Source: Multifurca ochricompacta (Eukaryota; Basidiomycota; Agaricomycetes; Russulales; Russulaceae). Taken from it: a stretch of DNA of 64,000 bases. Numbering within the stretch: position 1 is the stretch's first letter; each line of letters starts with the position of its first letter. Of the stretch, positions 26,386 to 35,958 are shown one piece after another. The stretch is taken from contig WTXG01000072.1 in NCBI GenBank assembly GCA_022496185.1, forward strand, positions 99,091 through 163,090, read 5' to 3'. The notes below the pieces were generated by a model. That model ran no database searches. It was given only the letters and a program-made list of their open reading frames with translations, and was not told the DNA's origin. A program made the position numbers and the translations under genes.

Positions 26386-27552
26386 CTAGGGCGCAGTCAC
26401 AAGTGCTAACCGCGCGGATACCTCTGCCTGAGCGCGTACGAGGTTCGCCAAGTAGGACATCATTAATGTGTCCTATTCCGAAAATGGGGTCGCCAGTTCA
26501 GTTTCCCTATGCTAAAGTTTGAAATGACACGGCGCACCTGGAGGCTGCTTGTGAATCCGCCTTTTCCTAGCTCCTCCGTCCCGGCCCCTAACGCGTCCAT
26601 GAGGTAACGCCCGAGCGCAGCATCTGCCGGTTTTCCGGCTGCTGCTTCTTGAGCGTATGCAAGCACGCGATCGAGCATGTCAAGGACGTCTTTCAGTGTA
26701 CTTTCAAGCTGCGCGAGCTCGCCAACAGGCGATGTAGGCGCGTTTTCTAGAAGATGTACTAGACCACGGAAAGAAGTTTTAACAGAACAGCCGACAGCTG
26801 CGAAGGAAAGAGTGGGGGACGTACGGCCACTTCTCTCAGCGTCATTCACGCGAAGCGTGACGGGTATTGGGACAAAGACAGCATTTTCAGGTTTGGGGAA
26901 GACCCCTACGGGCGAGCTATGCTATCTGAGGTGATGGACTAACGATGTAATACCAGAGGGAGAATACCTGATGTATGCTTTGACGCCTGCCTCTTCGCCA
27001 GCTTCGGTACCTGTGTTGAGTGCGATATGGATCGCAGGATACGGGGCGGTCTCTTGGGAATAGAAATTCTGAATCAAAGCCGAATACGTGTTCAAATTTG
27101 ATCCCGTCGAGTACCTGTAAGGAAAAGAAGCAAAGCCGCAAGATCAGACAGTCAATTCTCTCTTTCCAGATCCGGAGAAAAAGGAGGAAAGAGCGTACCA
27201 GCCGACGATTGACTCCTTCGGGTTGACACGCTGGGAGAGATCGAACATCGCGCGGTGATAGTCCATGTCAACTGCGACCTGCTCACTTGTCTCTGAGTGC
27301 AGGACTGCGAATGCGCCGCGAACCGAGACGGCATCGTCACCCTCTCCGCGTGTACCTAGGAGCGTACCAATAACGCGCTGTTGGGTATCCGTGCGCCGGA
27401 GGTAGTGGTCAAGGATGGAAAAGAGTGCGGCCGGGTGAATGGTCACAGAGGGAGTCCGACTGATACTCTGCGTCAAAACGATGCGAAAGATTCAGGAGTG
27501 AGATGGAAGGAAGTGTACTTACTATACGGGTCCAGAGGATAGATTCAAGCAT
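26386..27552 (-). CDS. EIF3F: eukaryotic translation initiation factor 3 subunit F
   Basis: An MPN-domain subunit of eIF3, lacking the JAMM metal-binding set as usual for this subunit. Exon 1 reads MLESILWTRI; then SISRTPSVTIHPAALFSIL, QQRVIGTLLGTR, HSETSEQVAVDMDYH and NPKESIVGWY. Later exons give EAGVKAYI-type sequence, FVPIPVTLRVNDAERSG, ENAPTSPVGELAQLES, and finally QDTLMMSYLANLVRAQ with the end RLALVTAP. Four or five GT-AG introns of 50-90 nt. The last intron ends at the AG just before GACACATTAATG. It converges with HOM2, with 158 bp between stops. Confidence 0.9.
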
Positions 27553-27744
27553 ACTCCAGATGATGGAGCTCCCAATGTCATTTTGCGATTCTAAACTGTG
27601 AGATTAGATGATTGTATCGAGCGCGAGAAATTAGAAATAAAAAATAATAAAAATATAATATAATATATGCGAACGGCAAGTACCGGCCACGCCTTCCCAC
27701 TGAACTATCAACTACCAACCAACCCAACCAAAACACTACCAACG

Positions 27745-28084
27745 ATGCCCTCTGAAGAAACGAAGGTGCGTCTTGCAACATTGCTAGTGATTTTTTAAAT
27801 TCCACAAGCCCCTGAACGTTTTTACAGGAACGCGTCGTTCGTGCTATTGACTTTGGCCGCGTACGTACATCACTTGCTTCATCCCCCCCCCCCCCCCCGC
27901 TTAATCCCTTGGTAGACGGTGCTCCATTATGGTTGGATTCCGTTCATCATATACGTCGGCTACACGCGAAGCAATCCCCAGCCGTCTCTGATCAAGTGCG
28001 TACTAGAACCTTTTTCTTATTCGTTTTGTCTGAGAAAGTCGGACTTGCGCGCTTGCCCCCAGGTTGATTAGCCCGCTGGCATAA
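27745..28084 (+). CDS. TOM7: mitochondrial import receptor subunit Tom7
   Basis: A tiny outer-membrane subunit (51 residues) of the TOM translocase. Four exons: 27745-27765, 27828-27860, 27916-27995 and 28063-28084. The product starts MPSEETKERVVRAIDFGR, has the single membrane helix VLHYGWIPFIIYVGYT and ends in LISPLA. Length and hydrophobic helix agree with the family. It is too short and too split for simple ORF calling. Intron 2 contains a run of about 15 C residues (near 27,883-27,898). It diverges from eIF3f with 192 bp between starts. Confidence 0.9.
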
Positions 28085-28536
28085 TGTTCTTTGTCCCACG
28101 GCTCACTCCCGCACTTCTTGTACGCATGATGTAGATATTCTAAGCTCCTCTCTCCTCGAAAAAATAATTTCATGCGACTACCGCTCTCTTTGGCAAAGGC
28201 TTCCTTTTACTTTATTTTGGTGAGTCAGTCGCACCTGGTCGGGCCAAGTGATTAGATACTTCTGTGGTGGTGTACACGCGTTCTTACGCATGCGACACCC
28301 CGAGCTACCCGCTGGATAACAGCTGGGTGACGCTGTGGATCAACGAAGGCCAGATATGATTCCCACCGTCTCCCTTTTATCTTCATCTTCCTACACTAAC
28401 TTGCCAATTCCGTCTGTGCTGCAGCTCCATTGTGTAGGCATTAAAAATTAGTTTACATTATAAACATGCTATGCCACCATGCCGCACGGAAAAGAAAGGA
28501 AAGCAAAGACAAGAGGGTGAAAATGAGGGCACACCA
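28085..28536. other. intergenic between convergent genes, no gene seen
   Basis: 3' regions of TOM7 and the RING E3 gene. No supported coding frame. Confidence 0.5.
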
Positions 28537-30092
28537 TTACAAGTACACTCTACGGAGGTCACTTGCTACTGTGATCCGTTTACAAATTGGACATACGCCT
28601 GTAGCATTGAGACAGAGTAACCAACACTCCCGGCAACACGCGTGCCAGCAGCCTGTACTCACTGTCGGCTCGCTGTACGATTCGAGACAGATACGACACC
28701 CCAATGCTGCACCTTCAGACGGGACGATCTGTAATTAACTTGAGATAAGCGGGTATTGGTGGCAGAAATAAATTTTGGACCCACCGTAAGCAATTGCACC
28801 TTACTCTCCAATGCAGAGATGAGCGCTTGTGGGTCTTTCCCGTGTCGTGCCCGCTCGATTGCTAAATCTGCTCCAATCTCTGCGTCACGCCGACTTGACG
28901 TGTTGAGGCCAAATGGCTGCGAGTCCCTACTTCCCTCGGCAAGCACGTCCGCCTCGGTAAACTGGGCCGCTCCAAAGGCGCCCAAGTCATCGCCTTCAAC
29001 GTCGATCTCATCCTCGACATCCTCCACCGTTCGATCGCCAACTGCAAAACCCAGCGCAGCGGCGCCGACCCTCGCCCTCGCCCCAGCCCTGAGCCGTAAT
29101 CTCCGTACGCCGTCAGGCGTCTCGCTCTCTTCCCAGAGGTCATCATCCCATTGCCATCGCCATCGCCCTCTGCAGCAAAGCCACTGACTCGGACGTCCAA
29201 CGGCGTATCCGCATCCACGGACACGTCGTCATCTGTGCTCCCACCGGGTTGACGCAGCTCTATATGCGCAAGGCAGGCATTAATGTGCGCCTCTATGACG
29301 TCTGGGTCACCCTCTACGTCCTGCATACAAACGGGGCACTGTTCCACAGCTGCTCGCGCACGTGCCTTACCCTTCCCGACAGCCGGAAGGTCATCCTCGT
29401 CGCGTGTGGCGTTGCGGAGTGCCATATTCCGCGCTTTGCGCCGGCGCTTGATGGCTCCGAGAGTCTTGGTGAGGCGCTCGGCAAAAATAGAGGAAGAATC
29501 ATGAACGTGCGGAGCAGCGCGTCGGCGTGTGATGGAACTAGTTGATGTGGGGTTCGATTGTAAGATTCCGGGGAAGAGCCGGGTTACGCGTTGAAAGAAG
29601 GGTGGTGTGACGTACGGTGCGTGAGCCAGCGCGTGTGGGTCAGAGAATTCCTCGAGATCGCCAACGTGGTCAAGGATGGTCTGTACGCGTGCACTTTCGA
29701 GTGTATGGTGCTGACCGAGTAGACGAATTGGGATGTGTTCGTTACAAATGGGACATTCGCGCGTCTCGGCGCGTTTCGCTGGTGTTGTGTGTCATTGGAA
29801 GACTCTTTAAGTCCAGGAAGAAGTTAAGTTCACAGCGTAGCAGGCGTACCTCGTTTAACCGTCTGCACGGCTGCAAGCATAGATGTCGATGCAATAGTAC
29901 TGCATTCCTTCGTCCCATCATCAGGTAGGCGGGGAGGAGCGCGTCGTTTCAGGTTCCCTCGGCGGCTGTTCTCCACACGGAAGTCAGGGTCCCTCCAAGC
30001 GAAACTTAACTTTGCGGCGCGTGCTTCACGGGGACACACCTGGTAGTTCCGCTTAGAAGACTATCGTTGGCTTGCAGGATTAAATGGGCCAT
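28537..30092 (-). CDS. RNF220-like RING E3 ubiquitin ligase
   Basis: Likely transfers ubiquitin to unknown targets. The N-terminal exon begins MAHLILQANDSLL. A zinc-binding CPICNEHIPIRLLGQHH block and VQTILDHVGDLEEF follow, then CPVCMQDVEGDPDVIEAH. An acidic region contains WDDDLWEESETPDGVRRL, resembling the WEEY…RIRA block of RNF220. The C-terminus is a RING, CRICLESYSEPTVSTGCWH through CPICKRITVASDLRRVYL. The closing CPxCxxIT…DLRR.YL is characteristic of RNF220. A one-base shift lies near 29,150. The first three exons and the upstream region are duplicated at 41015-41900. Exon limits in the first 150 codons are uncertain. Confidence 0.82.
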
Positions 30093-31255
30093 GATGACCA
30101 CTTGTGAGATCAATGAGAAGGGTGGATGCTAACTTGTTGAGGCAGATGCCAAGTGCTGGAACCGAGTGCTATTTATTATGTCATCTTATTGGATGATACG
30201 ACGACGATATCCCTGCTCACTGTTTCACTTCAACCACCTCGCAGCTTTGTTTCGAGTTATCAGGTGTGTTGTAACTAAACTCTGCGATATCCCGTCTACG
30301 TCTTCCCCTTGGGGCGACACTCACATTTCGCAGCATTAAGTACATTACGCGTTGTTATATCAACTCTAAATCTGAAATTCGTGGTTCCCGCATCTGAATA
30401 CCCTCCGCTCCTCTCCCTTTCATCTACACGATGTAATATTGCCATTGCATTTGTTGTAGGAATAGTGGGTTTTGTTAGTTCCAGGGGAAGTGGTTACATT
30501 ACAATAACACAACGATGAATGCAAGGACCACAAGTCCAGTCCTTCCAGATGATTGTCACCGACTTTTTAGTGAAGTAACTAACAGAATGGACAAAATGCC
30601 TGGCAGTTTCCCTTCCAGTGAAATAACAAAAAAGATTTGAAGAGCTTACATTCTTCCAGACTGACTTGCGCTTCCAATCGTCCGTCATTATGGCTCTCCA
30701 AGAGGCGGCCGAGGCTTATCTCGTCTCGCTCTTTGAAGACACTAACCTTGCCGCCATTCACGCAAAACGTGTCACCGTAGGGAGTAGAGATTGATTATTG
30801 TGTCCTTCCCTATCGCGCTCTATTTGAACTGTATTATCTATTTTATTTTTTTTTGTTTTCTAAAAACAAATCGATTGAGCGAGCGCTCTGACTGGAAACG
30901 GTGTGTGAGTATCGTCATGTGATGGGTTCTTTACACTCTTGGTTCCACCAGGGGACGACTCGCCCGTATTCCTGTTTTTATTGCCTCTTTCTATGCTATT
31001 GGCTACAAAAGACATCACTGCTAACCTACACCACACAACAATGACAAGACCTAAATGCCCACTATCTGATCAGTGGCCCAGGTCAGCTCAATCTTCGTCC
31101 ATCTAAACTGGAAGTGATCAGCAGATCAATTATACATTACAAAATCCATTCCGTACCTCCGAGTTTTCAGCTTCCTCGACTACTTCAGCTGTTTCGTCCT
31201 CCTCAAATATTTCAATGTCCTTCATCACCTGATCATTTTCTTCAATCAGTCTCAA
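30093..31255. other. intergenic region between the E3 gene and the Crinkler-like relic
   Basis: The first 400 bp repeat closely at 41,530-41,890. A block from about 30,520 to 31,078 is present here but absent from the second copy, and it contains the histone H3-like exon. Homology to the second copy resumes at GGTCAGCTCAATCTTCG (31079). Confidence 0.6.
30660..30779 (+). pseudogene. histone H3-family exon fragment (H3 or CENP-A type)
   Basis: A 39-codon exon with an intron-like acceptor (TTCTTCCAG) in front reads [19 protein letters not shown] and [20 protein letters not shown], the L1-alpha2-L2 part of the histone H3 fold, with no frame errors. It is followed by GTAGGG, a possible donor. The N-terminal tail and alpha1 are not recognisable; upstream QSFQMIV at about 30,537 may be a degraded trace of the PFQRLV region. 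A short CTCGCCCGTATTC at about 30,958 may be a trace of QLARRI. The surviving part does not separate canonical H3 from CENP-A with certainty. Confidence 0.7.
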
Positions 31256-33378
31256 TCACCACATATAGCCGACTGCCACATACCCTCGACTCTTTCCACT
31301 TTTCTTCATCCTTAATCGACAAAAATCCTTGCCATCAAGAACAGCTGAATATATTGAAATGAAAATATCATACTCCTTGATTTTCACATCCTTTTTCGTC
31401 CATTTTCTCAGCAAACTTTCTGCATTCTCCGCCCTATCGTGACGAACACATGGCACCACTTTCGAGATTGTCGAAACCCCTTTGCAAGACTATTGGCAAT
31501 TTGAAGAAGGCCCTTTGACTTCACACTATACTCAGGAGCGATCGTCACCTGGATTGTAATTATATGATCATCCGTGAAGATCATGGCATCGACAGCGGGA
31601 AGTGCTTTCGACACTGGAATGGGAATTACACAGAATGGTCTCTTGCAGTCACTTAGATACTTGAGAGTGTGTTGATCCTTGTAAGATAACATACACCAAC
31701 CCTGGCACACTGGGATAGTCAGTTGTGGCGAACCTGATCGCGCGGGAGTGCAAGCCAATTCCTTTGATTCCGAATTGGCACAGAGCCACGAAAGGACTGC
31801 CATATCGAACATGTAACCCGCCGAGCCCTTGAATGATGAGTGATGGCTGACCCCGAAGTAAAATTCGCTCTGCTGCAGCAGGTCCTGTGCAGCAATCGCC
31901 TCGATAACAAAACGATTCAGGTAACTTGTTTCAATTCGCATAATTGCAATTGGTCTGTACTCGGAGAGAGACCTTTAGGATGAATTGTAAAAAGTGTATG
32001 AGAGAGCGGCGATGGGTTAATGTTGTAGGTATGAACGCCAAAATGATGAATAAAGTGGCGGGCAGCCTCTTTTACACATCGCGTATGTTCAGGAATCAGC
32101 CCAGGTTTCTTCAGAAGAGTCATCATGATCCGTGCAGAAGGTCCCCATTTTTCGCAGTGATCCTTGATCAGTTGGTCATTGAAACCATGTATCATGCTGT
32201 GAAAAATGCTTAGTGGCAGAAAAAATGCCTGGAATCATCAACTGAACCCACCCGAGCGCGACTGATTCAGTCAGAGAAAAACAGTCCATCACATAGTATA
32301 AGCTTTGTACTCCTTTCTCCATGTCTTGTACCGCTTCTCATCCGGAAGCTTGTTTGCACGATGAAAGCATTTCTCGACCTGCAAGCAACTAAGAAGCTGT
32401 GCAAGGAAGGGATTCTCGCATGGAATCGGCAAGAGCCCACGTTCATCTGGAAGTCACCAAACGTGTGGGCATTGACTTTGACGCCAGAGTCCGTGAACAG
32501 GACGAAACTGTCGGGGAGGAATTGAAAAGCCGTAGGCAGGCCCTTGCTTAGACGGTGGAACAGAAGATAGAGTAGGAAGCATGTTTTCCTGCGTTCATCT
32601 CTAAGTGACATGTTCATCATCAGTGACAACCACGTACCGAGTCCTGGATGGCCAGTGATAACGACCCCGCCACTTTTCTGTGTCCGACGCATTTTCGACC
32701 ATTCTTTTATGGCTTTATGAGCAAGGATGTACTCATCGCGAAACAGAAGTGCCTCCTCCTCATAGTCGAGATGTTCTACTCCCAAATTGGACAGTTGGAC
32801 TTTGGGTACATATCATAACTCGTTTTCGAGTCAGGGACAACTATCTTTTCCAATATTGATTCGAGTGGCTTCTTCCATAAGGTATGATACAGACGGTCGG
32901 CCGTTCACGAACTAGATCATATCGATACTCTCGGGTGTATTGACCGCTGGATTATTGTCAAATATGTGTGGCAATCCGATAATGATCGAAACTTACATGG
33001 AACTTGCACGATGAGATGCAAATGGCCCTTCTTTGGACTGGTTTCCCAGTATACAGAGAGCTCCTCGATCTGGCGAAGGCTTCGGCAGTACCATTTCTAC
33101 GTGACGCTTGATTGGATTTTGGGTCGGGTAGCTCGATTTCTTTGATGGTTGCATCGAAGAACCTCATCTTCCATACTCTGATGTCCAGGGGTTTCAACAA
33201 CTTCCACATAACGAGTTAATTCGCGTCGACGTGGCTCAACTGGTTCGCCAACTCGTCCTTAATTAATTTCGCAGGTTAGGGTATAGTTATCCGATTGGAT
33301 TTGAAGCATGAGGATGTTCCCAATAGGAACCTTTTGGTTATCGATAACGAGACAAAACAGGGTGAGCATTGGGGCCAT
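31256..33378 (-). pseudogene. Crinkler (CRN)-like gene, broken copy
   Basis: The start matches the second copy (MAPMLTLFCLVIDNQ), the ubiquitin-like header of Crinkler proteins. The header then shifts frame and hits a TAA just before LVMWKLLKPLD, the place of the family LxLWK-type motif. The P-loop GHPGLGKT is intact across an intron (GTACGT…ACGCAG). The C-terminal half, MFDMAVLSWL to LPAVDAMIFTDDHIITIQVTIA, is a nuclease-like domain of the restriction-endonuclease fold seen in this family. Another frame shift lies near 31,430. Crinkler proteins are described as effectors acting inside host or rival cells; in free-living fungi the role is open. As read it cannot make a full product. Confidence 0.78.
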
Positions 33379-34607
33379 GGTGGTTGGGAGAAAGTGAGTG
33401 AGATACTTTGTTTCCACTTGCTGACTCATTGCCATCCACCTTCAATCAAGAGATGGCGTATTACCTTGCAGTCACGGCTGGAAGTTGTCGCCGATCCACT
33501 CGAACTGTTACGATAACGCAAGTGGACACGATCAAATGCCCTCAAGTTCCGTTCGGGGGACTCTCTTAGAATAATAGATGAGGATTATTTGCCCTATATC
33601 AAGCATGTTTGTGAGGCAACTCAGCATCTGCGCAGTGCCTTACCATGTGGCGCAAGGCACTCAATCAAATATTCATTACACGAGTCTCTCCAGCTTGCGT
33701 CTACATGATCTCGGCTACGTCTCACCATCAAAATAAGACAGGCAGACCCAGATTTAAAAACACAGTTGCAATTCTAGTACAACTAACTTTCTTTGAGCTA
33801 TCTTCTATCGACCGAACGGAACATAAAAAACCCTATCCTTTGTAATGCAGATCTCACGGCCACCTTTAGGAGGGTGACTTTCTGTCACTTATCTGGGCCT
33901 CGAGGAACTGACGGTACCCTTCAAAATAATAAAGATACAAAAACAGGTGATGCTTTCCCTTGTCCTTGTCTTATTTCCCGATTCCTGACGTGACGACGCT
34001 CAATGGAGTTGAAGGGTAAACCTGTGGTGTGGGCACATAGCAACAGGTACGGCCTCGAGTGAAAGTAATATCAACACCCTCTACGTTCCGTTCTCGGGCG
34101 CCTCTGAACATTTTGGCTGGCAAAAGTTGATGTTTCCTGTATAGAGCGACCAGGAGTATCATAATAGGACAGGTCATCGAGCGTACTCTCTGAGAGGCAA
34201 AAAAAGGCTCCAGCGATCGGGCTTTATCTCTGTGTGGTCGCCATTGGTTTGTGCATGGCCTTGGCCTTCATGACTTAAGTGTCTAGAGAAAAGCACAAGG
34301 GATCCTCGTCTTAATTGCTTTCCAAACCTTTCGGACACTCTCGCGTCACGTCAGAGGTACTCAAGATACTTTTCTTGGGAATGCTATGCAACGTTGAGCA
34401 CTGAAGCCAACGTACGCGGCGCGATGTTCTGATTGGACATTGGTCGATCGGAACATTACAGTGATCAGTTGTAACATTGCAGACCAAGCTGAGCTGCTAA
34501 AGGGTACGACGAGAGGCTCTTACGGCTGTGTAGTCATGGATTGAATTTGCTGATTCTGATTGTGATCAATACAGTAGCCCTCGATCCCATTATGATGTGC
34601 TACGTTA
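33379..34607. other. intergenic region shared with copy 2, with a 330 bp copy-specific block
   Basis: Nearly identical to 44348-45259 except for about 33745-34073, which is missing from the second copy. No gene supported. Confidence 0.6.
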
Positions 34608-35528
34608 CTAGCTGTTAAAGATACGAGAGTGGAGTAGATCATGTCGTGCAGCTAGGAGGTCGCCTAAAGGCCATGTCGTTGCTGGAAGTCGGTCTTCCGC
34701 GTGTTCCGGGTCAATCTCATCTTGTAGTGCCCCGGAGACTACATGTGCACTGGACGTCAAAGCGTCGTCAACCATGTGTTTTACAGCGTGCAGAAGGAGC
34801 TGCTGCGCGGCGTAAGGTCCCAAAGCGTTCATGCGTATTGCGGCGGAGAGCACGCCGCGCGCATGAAGGAAGAGGTGAATGTAGGCTCCACGGTCTGTAT
34901 ATTGAACCATGTGTGATACGGTTGCAGCGTCTGAGGGGCTAAAAGGATACTGGCTCACCGACAGTCAGGCCAAGCGCGCCCGCCAGAACCCCCCAACAGA
35001 TGGGAAGGTGCCCCGGTGCATCAGAATCGCCTCTCCGCACGCGCAGCTTAAGTGCAGCCACCAATGCACCTGCCCGGTTCTCACGTTCATCGAGAAGGGG
35101 TAAATATGTCGTTGGTGTCTTCAACATCAGAAAGGGTGGGCGAGTGAACCCCCTTGCATAAAGTGTGAGCAACGCAGCGCCTTGTGCACATGACGCACGA
35201 CGTGCGACATGGTTCAGCGTACTCGCATCGTACAGAGCGTCGAGACGACTGAGGGCTTGAAGTGCTTCGTCCAGCTCGGTCATTTCCCCGCTGGCATAAG
35301 CAGTGGTGACGCGGTGAGCGTCACGCGCGAAGGGTAGCGTGCTGCGTGCGTAGGTGTCAACTGAGTTTCGGAGAAAGGCAGCGTGTCTGAGCCAGGGGGG
35401 GTGGCAGGCACATGGAAGAGCGCATGAGCAGCGGTGGACTCGAGACCCGCGGAAGCTACGAATGAACCTGTCGGGAGGTTGGCATCGGAAAGGAGGAGTA
35501 ATAGATAGGTCTCCTTGTCAACCTGCAT
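34608..35528 (-). CDS. UREF: urease accessory protein UreF
   Basis: A GTPase-regulating chaperone that helps load nickel into urease together with UreD and UreG. N-terminus with LLLLSDANLPTGSFVASAG; then VDTYARSTLPFARDAHRVT, YASGEMTELDEALQAL, LLTLYARGF and PICWGVLAGALGLTV. A 66-nt intron (GTGAGC…TACAG) precedes DRGAYIHLFLHARGVLSAA and LGPYAAQQLLLHAVKHMVDD. It ends in LLAARHDLLHSRIFNS, the conserved C-terminus. One base is missing near 35,385 between the SDTLPF and LRNSVDTY stretches. The last 58 codons are duplicated at 45260-45444. Confidence 0.9.
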
Positions 35529-35958
35529 TCGCGATCTGCAAGATCAAAGGCGTTGGTGGCAGCTGGAGTCCGGCACTCTGAGTCCGGCGGACCACTTGTG
35601 ACACATAATGGACTCGGCTTGCCTTGCCTTCGTTCTTAGTTAGCCACTAACAAACCACCTCCAAGACACTTCTGAACGTTATTTCCTTCCTTGCAACGGC
35701 CGAACCCCGTAAAACTTGTCCGAGAGCAAGTCGGCGTTGTCGGTGTTTTTTTTTTGTTTTCACTGCCTTACATGACTATGAGGTGAACATCCGACAACCA
35801 GACCCCGCACTCAAAAATGCAGAGGAGAGGATGATGGCGGAGCAAAACAAAGCTAGGTATGTGTCTCCCTCCGAGACTTCTTTCAGGCTGGCCAGTATCA
35901 CATCTTAACTTAATCCTTACATCGCTGCGGTGCAACCAGCTTAGTCTATCATTTCATA
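35529..35958. other. UreF upstream region with a possible orphan exon
   Basis: On the plus strand 35,769-35,857 reads DYEVNIRQPDPALKNAEER and MMAEQNKAR and then meets GTATGTG, a good donor, but no start codon, acceptor or following exon is evident. It may be the beginning of a gene cut off by the inverted arm that starts to its right, or chance. Confidence 0.3.

Larger units (their letters stand above)
29603..34792. repeat. duplicated block X, copy 1 (E3 5' part, Crinkler relic, UreF 3' end)
   Basis: Direct duplicate of 41015-45444. The outer parts (29603-30490 and 33330-34792) match the second copy nearly base for base; the Crinkler coding region in the middle does not. Copy-specific blocks are 30520-31078 and about 33745-34073. 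This copy holds the intact host genes at both ends and so is the likely source. Confidence 0.85.
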
